Assembly: GCA_937891085.1 (NCBI GenBank)
Contig: CALAEY010000122.1
Location: 1 to 11,263 of the forward strand
DNA: 11,263 nt
Source: an uncultured Prevotellaceae bacterium
GTDB lineage: Bacteria > Bacteroidota > Bacteroidia > Bacteroidales > Bacteroidaceae
Direction of reading: 5' to 3'
Shown here: positions 1 to 6,927 of the stretch, in pieces
Numbering within the stretch: the first letter of the stretch is position 1
Layout: each line of letters starts with the position of its first letter
Translations under genes and position numbers: made by a program
Notes under the pieces: model-generated
Database searches by the model: none
The model's input: only the letters and a program-made list of their open reading frames with translations
What the model was told of the DNA's origin: nothing

Positions 1-22
1 TGAAAAGAACTTCTACAAGTAA

Positions 23-57
23 ATGGATAATGGATAATGGATAATGGATAATGGATA
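23..57. repeat. Tandem repeat, 7-base unit ATGGATA, five copies
   Basis: Five perfect head-to-tail copies of ATGGATA are visible, followed by a partial ATA. The array lies downstream of the 3' end of the leftward operon. Its complement reappears at 142-155, so the two can pair as an inverted repeat. Short AT-rich arrays of this kind are common between genes in Bacteroidales. I see no coding role. Confidence 0.9.
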
Positions 58-141
58 ATAAGTGCCATACATTCCACAAATTCCTCATGCCTGTATTTTG
101 ATAAATAGATTTCATAAGCCTATATTTTCCATTCTTCATTC

Positions 142-155
142 TCCATTATCCATTA
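142..155. repeat. Inverted counterpart of the ATGGATA array, overlapping a stop codon
   Basis: Fourteen bases (TCCATTATCCATTA) are the exact reverse complement of positions 28-41 in the tandem array. The TAA stop of the NagB-like gene, at 146-148 on the minus strand, lies inside this element, so the repeat supplies the end of that reading frame. Pairing with the array would leave a loop of about 100 bases, which is too long for a classical terminator. No other terminator is visible after the leftward operon. Confidence 0.7.
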
Positions 156-2134
156 ATCAAGTATTCCACAAATGCCTCGATGGCCTCGTAGGAAGCCAGT
201 CCAAGGTCGTCGTAGAGCTTGGCGGTGGCACGGTTGCGGTCTTCACTGCGCTGCCAGAACAGGCGCTCGTCATTGCCCAAGAAGGGGGCGCTCTCCATCT
301 GGCTCTGGTGCTTCAGGATGGCGTTGCGCTTGGCACGTAGTTCCTCCGGACTTAGAGGCACTGCCATCTCTATATCTTCGATGTTCCACTCCGCCCAAGC
401 TCCGCGATACATCCACGTGCGGCAGTCTTGGAGCCATGTGGCACCTGCCTCCTTCTCTAAGTCGAGGGCCGCCATCACCGCATCGGTACAAACCTTATGG
501 GTGCCATGAGGATCGGCGAGGTCGCCCGCGATGAAAATCTGGTGTGGCTTCACTTCCACAATCAGTCGGCGCACGATATCCACATCTTCCTCACCCAACG
601 GATGCTTCTCGATGCACCCCGTCTCATAGAACGGCAGGTCGAGGAAGTGCACCCTGCTAAGAGGTATATTATTATAAGTGCAGGCAGTGCGTGCCTCTCC
701 ACGACGGATGAGTCCCTTGATGGTGCGTATGTCTAAGATGTCGATGTCTCCGTCTTTCTTCGCACGTAAGAACTGACGAATCTCTGCGTATTTCTGCTTG
801 ATGACCTCATCGCGACTCTCGTTGAAGAGTTGGTTGAACCCATTGATGAAGTGCAGGAAACGCACCACCTCCTCATCGCCCACGGCGATGTTTCCGCTGG
901 TCTCATAGGCGATGTGCACCTCGTGACCCTGCTCCACAAGTCGGCGGATGGTGCCACCCATGGAGATTACGTCGTCATCAGGATGCGGAGAGAATACGAT
1001 CACTCGCTTAGGGTAAGGCAATGCCCGCTCTGGGCGGTAGGTATCATCGGCATTGGGCTTGCCGCCTGGCCAACCAGTGATGGTGTGCTGGAGGTCGTTG
1101 AATATCTTTATGTTTACATTGTAGGCCGAGCCATAGAGCGCCAAAAGTTCGCTGAGGCCGTTTTCGTTGTAGTCCTTGTTGGTCAGCTTCAGAATGGGCT
1201 TTCCCACCTTAAGACACAGCCATACGATAGCAGAACGAATCAGCTTGCTGTCCCACTCGCAGGAAGTCACCAGCCAAGGACGACGGATGCGCGTGAGCGC
1301 ACTGGCAGCCGAAAGGTCGATTACCACATGGGCATCGTTGTGCGTCTGCAGGAAAGAGGCAGGAATGGTATCGGTGATAGGACCCTCCACGCAGGCCCGT
1401 ATCTTCTCCGCCTTATCCTCACTCCAAGCCAGCAAGACAATCTTACGGGCAGAGAGGATGGTAGAGATGCCCATGGTGATGGAGCTCACGGGCACATTGT
1501 TGCCAAAGGTCTTGGCTGCCTCCTCGCGTGAAGCGCTGTCCAGCAAGATGAGGCGCGTGGTGGAGTTCATGCGTGAACCTGGCTCATTGAAGCCTATGTT
1601 ACCCATCTTACCTATGCCCAGCAGGGCCAAGTCGATGCCTCCGAAATGCGTGATGCGCTGTTCGTAGAGCTTGCAATGCTCGAAGATGGCATCTTTGGAG
1701 ATGCTACCGTCTAGGCAGAAGACGTTCTGCGGGTCGATGTCCACTTGGTCGAGCAGCATCGACCTCAAGGCGTTGAGGTTGCTGTTCACGGCATTCTCCG
1801 TGAGCGGGTAGTACTCATAGAGGCTGAAGACCACCACATGCCTAAAACTCAGTCCCTCTTCTCGATGCATGCGCACCAGCTCTGCATAGACGCCACGTGG
1901 CGAGCTACCTCCCGTGAGGGCTAGGGTGCAGAAGCTGCCTTCCGCTTTTTTGGCGCGTATGAGGCGGGCTATCTCTGCAGCGATGTGCTGAGACCCTTCC
2001 TCGCTGGTCTCAAAGATGTGGGTAGGTATTTTTTCAAAGCGCGTCAGCATGGAATGCTCGAAGGCATTGGCTGGCTTGTAGTAGTGGGTGGACACCTTGT
2101 TGAGTGTCACTTGTGAACTGAGATTCGTCTTCAT
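146..2134 (-). CDS. nagB: Glucosamine-6-phosphate deaminase-like (NagB) domain fused to a PIG-L/LmbE deacetylase domain
   Basis: A 662-residue cytoplasmic protein with no signal peptide. Residues 40-290 resemble NagB: sugar-phosphate loop LTGGSSP at 73-79, a FSLYEYYP segment at 103-110 and a GFNEPGS segment at 181-187. Residues 375-600 form a PIG-L (LmbE) deacetylase domain with the zinc motif HPDDD at 384-388 and HGTH at 543-546, both apparently intact. E. coli NagB is about 266 residues, so this is a true fusion. The residues matching E. coli Asp72, Asp141 and His143 are Tyr106, Met177 and Asn179, while Glu148 is kept as Glu184. Ordinary deaminase activity is therefore doubtful, and the symbol reflects homology only. 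I chose the ATG at 2134 because AAGG lies 6 bases upstream. An in-frame TTG two codons earlier lacks such support. It is the last gene of the operon, 12 bases after the acyltransferase stop codon. Confidence 0.85.
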   Translation of the reverse strand: MKTNLSSQVTLNKVSTHYYKPANAFEHSMLTRFEKIPTHIFETSEEGSQHIAAEIARLIRAKKAEGSFCTLALTGGSSPRGVYAELVRMHREEGLSFRHVVVFSLYEYYPLTENAVNSNLNALRSMLLDQVDIDPQNVFCLDGSISKDAIFEHCKLYEQRITHFGGIDLALLGIGKMGNIGFNEPGSRMNSTTRLILLDSASREEAAKTFGNNVPVSSITMGISTILSARKIVLLAWSEDKAEKIRACVEGPITDTIPASFLQTHNDAHVVIDLSAASALTRIRRPWLVTSCEWDSKLIRSAIVWLCLKVGKPILKLTNKDYNENGLSELLALYGSAYNVNIKIFNDLQHTITGWPGGKPNADDTYRPERALPYPKRVIVFSPHPDDDVISMGGTIRRLVEQGHEVHIAYETSGNIAVGDEEVVRFLHFINGFNQLFNESRDEVIKQKYAEIRQFLRAKKDGDIDILDIRTIKGLIRRGEARTACTYNNIPLSRVHFLDLPFYETGCIEKHPLGEEDVDIVRRLIVEVKPHQIFIAGDLADPHGTHKVCTDAVMAALDLEKEAGATWLQDCRTWMYRGAWAEWNIEDIEMAVPLSPEELRAKRNAILKHQSQMESAPFLGNDERLFWQRSEDRNRATAKLYDDLGLASYEAIEAFVEYLING

Positions 2135-2146
2135 GTGCAACCTTAA

Positions 2147-2692
2147 TTAGTAAGCGAAATTTTCGGGATGTTTTCCCTTAAAGTCCTTGAAGTAGGCCTT
2201 TATCTCCACGATGTCACGGTCGAAGTCGCCCGTAGGCATGAGCCACTTGGTGTAGCTGATCACCTTGCGTTCGTAGTCGAAGCCGATGAGCTGGATGGGC
2301 ACGCCTGCACCCAGGGCGATGTAGTAGAACCCTTTCTTCCAGTCGGGATTGGGAGAGCGTGTGGCCTCTGGGGTGATGGTGAGACTCAGCGCGTCAGTGT
2401 GCTTGAAGCGCTCGGTCATCTGATTCACCAGAGAGGTCTTCTTGCTGCGGTCTACGGGTATGCCGCCCATGGCGCGGAAGACGGCTCCCAGAGGGAAGAA
2501 AAACCACTCCTTCTTCATCATGAAGCAGGCCTTCTTGCCCTTGGCACTCCAGTAGAGCTTGCCGATGAAGAGGTCCCAGTTGGACGTGTGCGGAGCCACG
2601 CAGATCACGCACTTGTCGTGGAAGGGCTCAGTGACCTCCTCCTTCCAGCCCAGCAGTTTGAAGTATATGAACCTACACAGTGCTTGTATCAT
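2147..2692 (-). CDS. PlsC-type lysophospholipid/glycerolipid acyltransferase
   Basis: A 181-residue protein of the PlsC (1-acyl-glycerol-3-phosphate acyltransferase) superfamily. The catalytic HX4D motif is HTSNWD at 35-40. Block II is GGIPVDRS at 76-83, and the acceptor-binding block is TPEATRS at 107-113, where most relatives have EGTR. Block IV is GAGVPI at 128-133. It is shorter than typical PlsC (about 240 residues) and has no clear N-terminal membrane helix, which suits a peripheral membrane enzyme. The acyl donor and acceptor cannot be read from the sequence. The ATG overlaps the stop of the upstream small gene (ATGA), which suggests translational coupling, and the NagB/PIG-L fusion follows at once. 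Family assignment is firm; substrate is unknown. Confidence 0.85.
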   Translation of the reverse strand: MIQALCRFIYFKLLGWKEEVTEPFHDKCVICVAPHTSNWDLFIGKLYWSAKGKKACFMMKKEWFFFPLGAVFRAMGGIPVDRSKKTSLVNQMTERFKHTDALSLTITPEATRSPNPDWKKGFYYIALGAGVPIQLIGFDYERKVISYTKWLMPTGDFDRDIVEIKAYFKDFKGKHPENFAY

Positions 2693-2964
2693 GCCTCTAC
2701 ACCCTTTGACAGTCCGGCTACGATTTCCTCTACCCCTGCGCTGAAGTCAGTGCGGAGCTTCTTGTAAAAACCTTTCACATTGCCTGGCTCTGTGTGGCTG
2801 ATGCGGCAGATATGCTCGTTCTGCAAACGGAGGATGTTGACCATCTGCTGGTCGATGGCTTCCTGTGCTTTCTCTCCAGCAGTGGCTTTCAGGTACATGC
2901 ACTCTGCAAATAATTCACTTGAAATGTGGTTGATAGCTTTCTTCAGATTTCTTCTACTTGCCAT
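2689..2964 (-). CDS. Conserved small protein of unknown function, first gene of the leftward operon
   Basis: A 91-residue protein that I cannot assign to a named family. It starts MASRRNLKK, is rich in charged residues, and looks mostly alpha-helical, with helices likely at about 4-30, 32-57 and 62-88. It has no signal peptide, membrane segment or obvious metal or nucleotide motif; there are only two cysteines, at 22 and 53. The reading frame is supported by a strong promoter about 30 bases upstream and by the 4-base ATGA overlap with the acyltransferase, so it is very likely a real gene. No Shine-Dalgarno sequence precedes the ATG, which is common in Bacteroidetes. It could be an accessory factor for the two enzymes that follow, but nothing in the sequence shows this. 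Confidence 0.75.
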   Translation of the reverse strand: MASRRNLKKAINHISSELFAECMYLKATAGEKAQEAIDQQMVNILRLQNEHICRISHTEPGNVKGFYKKLRTDFSAGVEEIVAGLSKGVEA

Positions 2965-2995
2965 AATGAAATGTTTTAATAGTTAATAGATAGTA

Positions 2996-3026
2996 CAAAA
3001 ATAATGCTTTCTTTCGATTTGGCAAA
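2996..3026 (-). promoter_or_regulatory. Bacteroidetes-type promoter of the leftward operon
   Basis: On the minus strand, TTTG (3026-3023) is followed after exactly 19 bases by TATTTTTG (3003-2996), a perfect match to the Bacteroidetes primary sigma consensus TTTG, about 19 bases, TAnnTTTG. Transcription should start near 2990, leaving a leader of about 25 bases before the ATG at 2964. Confidence 0.8.
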
Positions 3027-3078
3027 ACATTTGTCTCTAACTTCTTTTATTACTTTAAATTCTTTAACTCCTAATTTA

Positions 3079-3110
3079 TTTGCGAATGTTCAGTTTTTTT
3101 GCGAAATTTG
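3079..3110 (+). promoter_or_regulatory. Candidate promoter of pfp
   Basis: TTTG at 3079-3082 is followed after 20 bases by GAAATTTG at 3103-3110. This matches the Bacteroidetes -33/-7 pattern except that the first base of the -7 box is G instead of T. Transcription would start near 3117, about 45 bases before the pfp ATG. It is weaker than the divergent promoter at 2996-3026 and remains a candidate. Confidence 0.35.
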
Positions 3111-3162
3111 CAGAAGTTATAGAAATATAAGGTATTAACAGAATATTAAAGTAGAAAGAAAA

Positions 3163-4800
3163 ATGACAAAAAGTGCATTGCAAATCGCAAGGGCTGCTTA
3201 TCAGCCTAAACTTCCAAAGGCCCTGCAGGGTCAGGTGAAGGCCGTGTTTGGCGCTCCTACTCAGTCAGTTGCAGACCAAGAGGAGATTAAGAAGTTGTTC
3301 CCTAACACCTATGGCATGCCTCTGATCACCTTCGAGGCTGCAGCTGAGGCTCAGAACCTGCCAGCTATCAACGTGGGTGTGATACTCTCTGGTGGCCAGG
3401 CTCCTGGCGGACATAACGTGATCTCTGGTCTCTTCGACGGTCTGAAGCGCCTGAATCCAGCCAACCGTCTGTATGGTTTCCTCATGGGTCCTGGTGGCTT
3501 GGTAGATCATAACTATAAGGAGCTCACTGCCGACATCATCGATGAGTATCGCAACACTGGTGGTTTCGACATCATCGGCTCTGGACGTACCAAGCTGGAG
3601 AAGGTAGACCAGTTTGAGAAGGGCTTTGAGATCCTGAAGAAGCTGAACATCAAGGCTGTGGTCATCATTGGTGGCGACGACTCTAACACCAATGCCTGCG
3701 TATTGGCAGAGTACTATCTGGCTAAGAAGTATGGCATCCAGGTGATTGGCTGCCCTAAGACCATCGACGGCGACTTGAAGAACGACCAGATTGAGACCAG
3801 CTTCGGCTTCGATACCGCTGTGAAGACATACGCTGAGGTGATAGGTAATATCCAGCGCGACTGCAACTCTGCACGTAAGTACTGGCACTTCATCAAGCTG
3901 ATGGGCCGTAGCGCTTCTCACATCGCTTTGGAATGCGCCCTGCAGGTACAGCCTAACATCTGTATCATCTCTGAGGAAGTAGAGAAGAAGGATATGTCAC
4001 TCGACGATATCGTGACCAGCATCGCACGCACGGTGGCTCATCGTGCTGCCCAGGGTCTGAACTTTGGTACCGTGCTGATTCCAGAAGGTCTGATTGAGTT
4101 CATTCCTGCCATGAAGCGCCTGATTGCCGAGCTTAACGACATTCTGGCACGTCCTACCTCAACCCACGAGCGCATGGTTGACCAGCACTCATGGTTGCTC
4201 TCAGAGCTGAGCAAGGAGAATGCGGAGCTCTTCGCATCCCTGCCTCAGAATGTAGCCAACCAGCTGACTATGGAGCGTGACCCTCACGGAAATGTGCAGG
4301 TTTCACTCATCCAGACAGAGTCTCTGCTCTCAAACATGGTGGCTCGCAAGTTGGCTCAGTGGAAGAAGGAAGGCCACTATACTGGCAAGTTCGCTCCTCA
4401 GCATCACTTCTTCGGCTACGAAGGCCGCTGCGCTGCTCCTTCTAACTTCGATGCCGACTATTGCTATTCTCTCGGCGTAACCGCTTCTTCTCTGATTGCC
4501 AATGGTGTGACTGGCTATATGGCTTCTGTGAAGAACCTTACTGCTCCTGCAGATCAGTGGGTAGCTGGTGGTATTCCTATCACTATGATGTTCAACATGG
4601 AGCGTCGCAACGGTGAGATGAAGCCAGTGATCCGCAAGGCTCTGGTTGAGCTCGATGGCAAGCCTTTCAAGGCATTTGCTGCTGTGCGCGACCAGTGGGC
4701 TAAGGAGACTGCATACGTTTATCCTGGTCCTATCCAGTACTTTGGTCCTTCAGAGGTTTGCGACCAGACCACTAAGACCCTGAAGCTGGAACAGGAATAA
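3163..4800 (+). CDS. pfp: Diphosphate-fructose-6-phosphate 1-phosphotransferase (PPi-dependent phosphofructokinase)
   Basis: A 545-residue cytoplasmic glycolytic enzyme that reversibly transfers phosphate from pyrophosphate to fructose 6-phosphate, giving fructose 1,6-bisphosphate. The length fits the long PPi-dependent clade related to the plant enzyme rather than the 320-residue ATP enzymes. The phosphate-donor loop [10 protein letters not shown] is at 76-85. GGDDS at 170-174 has Asp where ATP enzymes have Gly, and PKTIDGD at 198-204 has the Lys typical of PPi users. The catalytic Asp is in TIDGD, and MGRSASH at 247-253 binds the sugar phosphate. A GYEGR segment lies near residue 425. The ATG follows an A-rich stretch without a clear ribosome binding site. 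The gene is probably transcribed alone, since a strong hairpin terminator follows. I see no missing key residue. Confidence 0.95.
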   Translation: MTKSALQIARAAYQPKLPKALQGQVKAVFGAPTQSVADQEEIKKLFPNTYGMPLITFEAAAEAQNLPAINVGVILSGGQAPGGHNVISGLFDGLKRLNPANRLYGFLMGPGGLVDHNYKELTADIIDEYRNTGGFDIIGSGRTKLEKVDQFEKGFEILKKLNIKAVVIIGGDDSNTNACVLAEYYLAKKYGIQVIGCPKTIDGDLKNDQIETSFGFDTAVKTYAEVIGNIQRDCNSARKYWHFIKLMGRSASHIALECALQVQPNICIISEEVEKKDMSLDDIVTSIARTVAHRAAQGLNFGTVLIPEGLIEFIPAMKRLIAELNDILARPTSTHERMVDQHSWLLSELSKENAELFASLPQNVANQLTMERDPHGNVQVSLIQTESLLSNMVARKLAQWKKEGHYTGKFAPQHHFFGYEGRCAAPSNFDADYCYSLGVTASSLIANGVTGYMASVKNLTAPADQWVAGGIPITMMFNMERRNGEMKPVIRKALVELDGKPFKAFAAVRDQWAKETAYVYPGPIQYFGPSEVCDQTTKTLKLEQE

Positions 4801-4829
4801 TCCGAATTTAGGTACTTGAAACGATAAGG

Positions 4830-4881
4830 GTAAGTCTTTTTGCGCATGGCATGGCCATCGTGGCAGAAAGACTTACTTTTT
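4830..4881 (+). terminator. Rho-independent terminator after pfp
   Basis: The arms GTAAGTCTTTTTGC (4830-4843) and GCAGAAAGACTTAC (4863-4876) pair over 14 base pairs with a single G-U wobble, around a 19-base loop. Five T residues follow at 4877-4881. The element starts 30 bases after the pfp stop and ends only 11 bases before the ATG of the GH25 gene, so it separates the two transcripts or acts as an attenuator for the second. Confidence 0.75.
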
Positions 4882-4892
4882 GAAATAAAAGA

Positions 4893-5741
4893 ATGACAAA
4901 CCGTAAGCAAAATACGCAGAAGACGGCTAAGAAAACGCGTAAGAGAAGAACCTCCAAGAGGCAGGATAAGGCACCTTGGTGGATCACTTATGCGCTGGCG
5001 TTGGCGATAGGGCTCTTGGTGATAGGCGGAGGATTCTACTGGTTCTTCGTCAGGCCATACTCCTATCGTTGGAAGCCGTGCTATGGGCGGTTGGCTTACG
5101 GTGTCTGCATCCCCTGCGAATATGATGTGCATGGCATAGACATCTCCCACTATCAGGGAGGCATCGACTGGAACGAGCTGCATAAGAACAAGGATACTGA
5201 CTTCCCCTTGAAGTTTATCTTCATGAAAGCCACTGAAGGGGGCGACTTGGCAGATGCTACCTTCGTGCAGAATTTCGACAGTGCAAAGGCTTATGGCTTC
5301 GTACGTGGAGCCTACCATTTCTTCGTGCCCTCCTCAGATGCCCGCAAGCAGGCGGAGTTCTTCATCCGTAATGTGGAGCTGAAGCCAGGCGACTTGGCAC
5401 CTGTCTTAGATGTGGAAACGAAGGGCAAGACCAAGGAAGACCTGCAGCGCTCCGTGAAGACTTGGCTCGATATCGTGGAGGCCCACTATGGCGTGAAGCC
5501 CATTCTCTATACCTCTTATAAGTTTAAGGAGAGCTACCTCAGCGATGCACGGTTCGACGACTATCCCTACTGGATAGCCCATTACTACGTAGACTCTGTG
5601 CGCTATAAGGGCCATTGGGAGTTCTGGCAGCATACCGATATCGGTGAGGTGCCAGGCATTGAGGGCGACGTGGACCTGAATGTGTTCAACGGCACCCTGC
5701 AAGACCTCTCTAATTACACCCTGCCACCAGAGCATCAATGA
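4893..5741 (+). CDS. Membrane-anchored GH25 family lysozyme (N-acetylmuramidase)
   Basis: A 282-residue glycoside hydrolase family 25 protein, expected to cut the beta-1,4 bond between N-acetylmuramic acid and N-acetylglucosamine in peptidoglycan. A very basic cytoplasmic tail (1-28, many Lys and Arg) precedes one membrane helix (about 31-53). The basic side faces the cytoplasm, so the enzyme domain should face the periplasm. The GH25 barrel runs from about 78: DISHYQG at 83-89 with the first conserved Asp, KATEG at 112-116, the catalytic DVE at 173-175, and WQHTD at 245-249 followed by DLNVFNG at 261-267. There is no cleavage site, so it looks like a signal anchor. The 3' end overlaps cutC, on the opposite strand, by 32 bases. 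Self cell-wall remodelling is likelier than a phage origin, given the anchor and the absence of phage genes. Confidence 0.9.
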   Translation: MTNRKQNTQKTAKKTRKRRTSKRQDKAPWWITYALALAIGLLVIGGGFYWFFVRPYSYRWKPCYGRLAYGVCIPCEYDVHGIDISHYQGGIDWNELHKNKDTDFPLKFIFMKATEGGDLADATFVQNFDSAKAYGFVRGAYHFFVPSSDARKQAEFFIRNVELKPGDLAPVLDVETKGKTKEDLQRSVKTWLDIVEAHYGVKPILYTSYKFKESYLSDARFDDYPYWIAHYYVDSVRYKGHWEFWQHTDIGEVPGIEGDVDLNVFNGTLQDLSNYTLPPEHQ

Positions 5742-6462
5742 TGCGTTGCACCCGCTCCGTGGTGGTATATTCAGTTACATATTCATCTGCTCCCTCTTTC
5801 CCCATATAGACTTGCAGATTACGATATTTCATAGTACTCCCGAAAGTCTCACGTGCAGAGAAATGGAAAGCAGTGATGCCCGTCTCCTCATAGATGTACC
5901 TGATATTGCGCTCGTTGATACCCCCTCCAGCCATCAGCTGAATCTTTCCTTCGGCGTAGCGCTGCCATTCACGTAGCTGTGGAATGCCCTCTTCAGCAGT
6001 GGCACATCCGCCAGAGGTGAGAATGCGGTCAAAGCCCAACTCTGCCAGTTGGTCGATGGCTTTCAGCGGGTTTGCGCACATGTCGAAAGCGCGGTGGAAA
6101 GTCAGGCTCATATTAGGGGCTTCCTCAGCGAACACTTTGAGTGAGTGCATGTCAAGGTTGCCGTCTTTTTGTAAGAATCCTAACACAAAGCCATCGGCAT
6201 AAGGCTTCAGCTTGTTGAAATCTAGAGTCATGGTGATGAGATCGTTGTAATCATAGCAGAAGTCTCCGCCACGAGGGCGAAGGAGAATCTGTAACTTTGT
6301 CTTTTTATTATTTAATTGAGCTTTTGTTGAGATAGCGGTCCCTATAGACGGGGTAGTACCTCCTTCAGACAGTCCAGCGCAGAGTTCTATTCTAGTAACA
6401 CCAGCCTCATAGGCATTCATGGCACTGCGCAAGCCGTTGGCGCAAATTTCAAATTCGAACAT
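5710..6462 (-). CDS. cutC: CutC family protein (copper homeostasis protein CutC)
   Basis: A 250-residue cytoplasmic TIM-barrel protein of the CutC family. Visible family signatures are IELCAGLSEGG at 25-35, RPRGGDF at 62-68, FHRAFD at 122-127, TSGG at 149-152, MAGGGI at 177-182 and HFSAR at 200-204. The length is typical. The family is named for copper tolerance in E. coli, but the biochemical role is unsettled and no copper-binding Cys/His cluster stands out here. The start at 6462 gives the standard N-terminus (FEFEICANG) and lies in an AT-rich stretch with no ribosome binding site. No TAnnTTTG promoter is visible in the short gap to rnpB, so readthrough from rnpB is possible. The tail-to-tail overlap with the GH25 gene is 32 bases. 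Confidence 0.92.
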   Translation of the reverse strand: MFEFEICANGLRSAMNAYEAGVTRIELCAGLSEGGTTPSIGTAISTKAQLNNKKTKLQILLRPRGGDFCYDYNDLITMTLDFNKLKPYADGFVLGFLQKDGNLDMHSLKVFAEEAPNMSLTFHRAFDMCANPLKAIDQLAELGFDRILTSGGCATAEEGIPQLREWQRYAEGKIQLMAGGGINERNIRYIYEETGITAFHFSARETFGSTMKYRNLQVYMGKEGADEYVTEYTTTERVQRIIDALVAGCN

Positions 6463-6488
6463 ATATATAATTAATGTGTAGTAAGCAG

Positions 6489-6505
6489 AAAAAAGACAGT
6501 TGGCC
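6489..6505 (-). terminator. U-run after the P1 helix of RNase P RNA
   Basis: The 3' strand of the P1 helix (6505-6495) is followed on the minus strand by six T residues at 6494-6489. The closing helix and U-run together could end transcription. The first helix strand is about 350 bases away, so this is not a local hairpin and may be leaky, leaving some readthrough into cutC. Confidence 0.4.
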
Positions 6506-6864
6506 TATAAGCCGGGTTCTGTATCCCTTGAAAACGAAGAGAGTTAAGGGTGTCTGCCATTTATCTGAGCCCAATGTCACCATTGTGGCTTTAGCGGTCT
6601 ACCCTCTGGCTAAAGCGAGCAGCTCTCATAGCGCCAGTTTACATGACCTTGCAACTTCCAAGACGCACAGCACTGATGTCACCACCAGCCTGGTGGGCTC
6701 TTACCCCACCTTCTCACCCTTACCTGCTGGTTGGCAGGCGGTAATTTTCTTCTACGTTACTCTGCCCTCGCGGACTGCTTCCTGTTAAGAAGTGGAATGC
6801 TCTGTGTTGCCCGGACTTTCCTCATACGCACGAGGCGCAAGCGGCAGGCCGGCCAGCTGTCGGG
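6489..6864 (-). ncRNA. rnpB: RNase P RNA (bacterial class A)
   Basis: The catalytic RNA of ribonuclease P, which removes 5' leaders from pre-tRNAs. On the minus strand the conserved 5' core GAGGAAAGTCCGGGCA lies near 6823-6808, and the matching 3' core ACAGAACCCGGCTTAT lies at 6522-6507; these form the universal P4 region. The P1 helix joins GACAGCTGGCC (6861-6851) with GGCCAACTGTC (6505-6495), with one C-A mismatch. The P8-P10 region, with GGTAAGGGTGAGAAGGTGG and GGTAAGAGCCCACC, is recognisable around 6725-6690. The length of about 375 bases fits the class A type. The ends are estimated from P1, the promoter and the U-run, so they may be off by several bases. Confidence 0.95.
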
Positions 6865-6867
6865 GTG

Positions 6868-6898
6868 CAAAGATACATATTTTCTTGCACATGTCAAG
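6868..6898 (-). promoter_or_regulatory. Promoter of rnpB
   Basis: On the minus strand, CTTG (6898-6895) is followed after exactly 19 bases by TATCTTTG (6875-6868). The -7 box matches the Bacteroidetes TAnnTTTG consensus fully and the -33 box matches three of four bases. Transcription would start within a few bases of the P1 strand, consistent with the 5' end of RNase P RNA. Confidence 0.75.
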
Positions 6899-6927
6899 GC
6901 TTGTTTGTAATTTTACACCGTTTTAAC

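Noticed and set aside
830..1531. Open frame of 233 codons on the plus strand inside the NagB/PIG-L gene
   Set aside because: It lies wholly antisense to a gene with clear family motifs, and its product shows no recognisable domain.
2135..2140. TTG start two codons upstream of the chosen ATG of the NagB/PIG-L gene
   Set aside because: The ATG at 2134 has AAGG at 6 bases spacing and gives the N-terminus MKTNLSSQ that I recall from relatives.
3265..3921. Open frame of 218 codons on the minus strand inside pfp
   Set aside because: It is antisense to a strongly conserved enzyme gene and has no recognisable motif.
4893..5741. Phage endolysin or prophage remnant
   Set aside because: The GH25 protein has a basic tail and membrane anchor, and no holin, integrase or structural phage gene is nearby.
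6474..6788. Plus-strand open frame of 104 codons
   Set aside because: It is antisense to RNase P RNA, whose conserved cores and P1 helix explain the sequence.
6865..6927. Longer N-terminus for the NlpC/P60 protein starting at 6865
   Set aside because: The extra 21 residues are not signal-like and would be encoded in the rnpB promoter; the ATG at 6928 gives a normal signal peptide.
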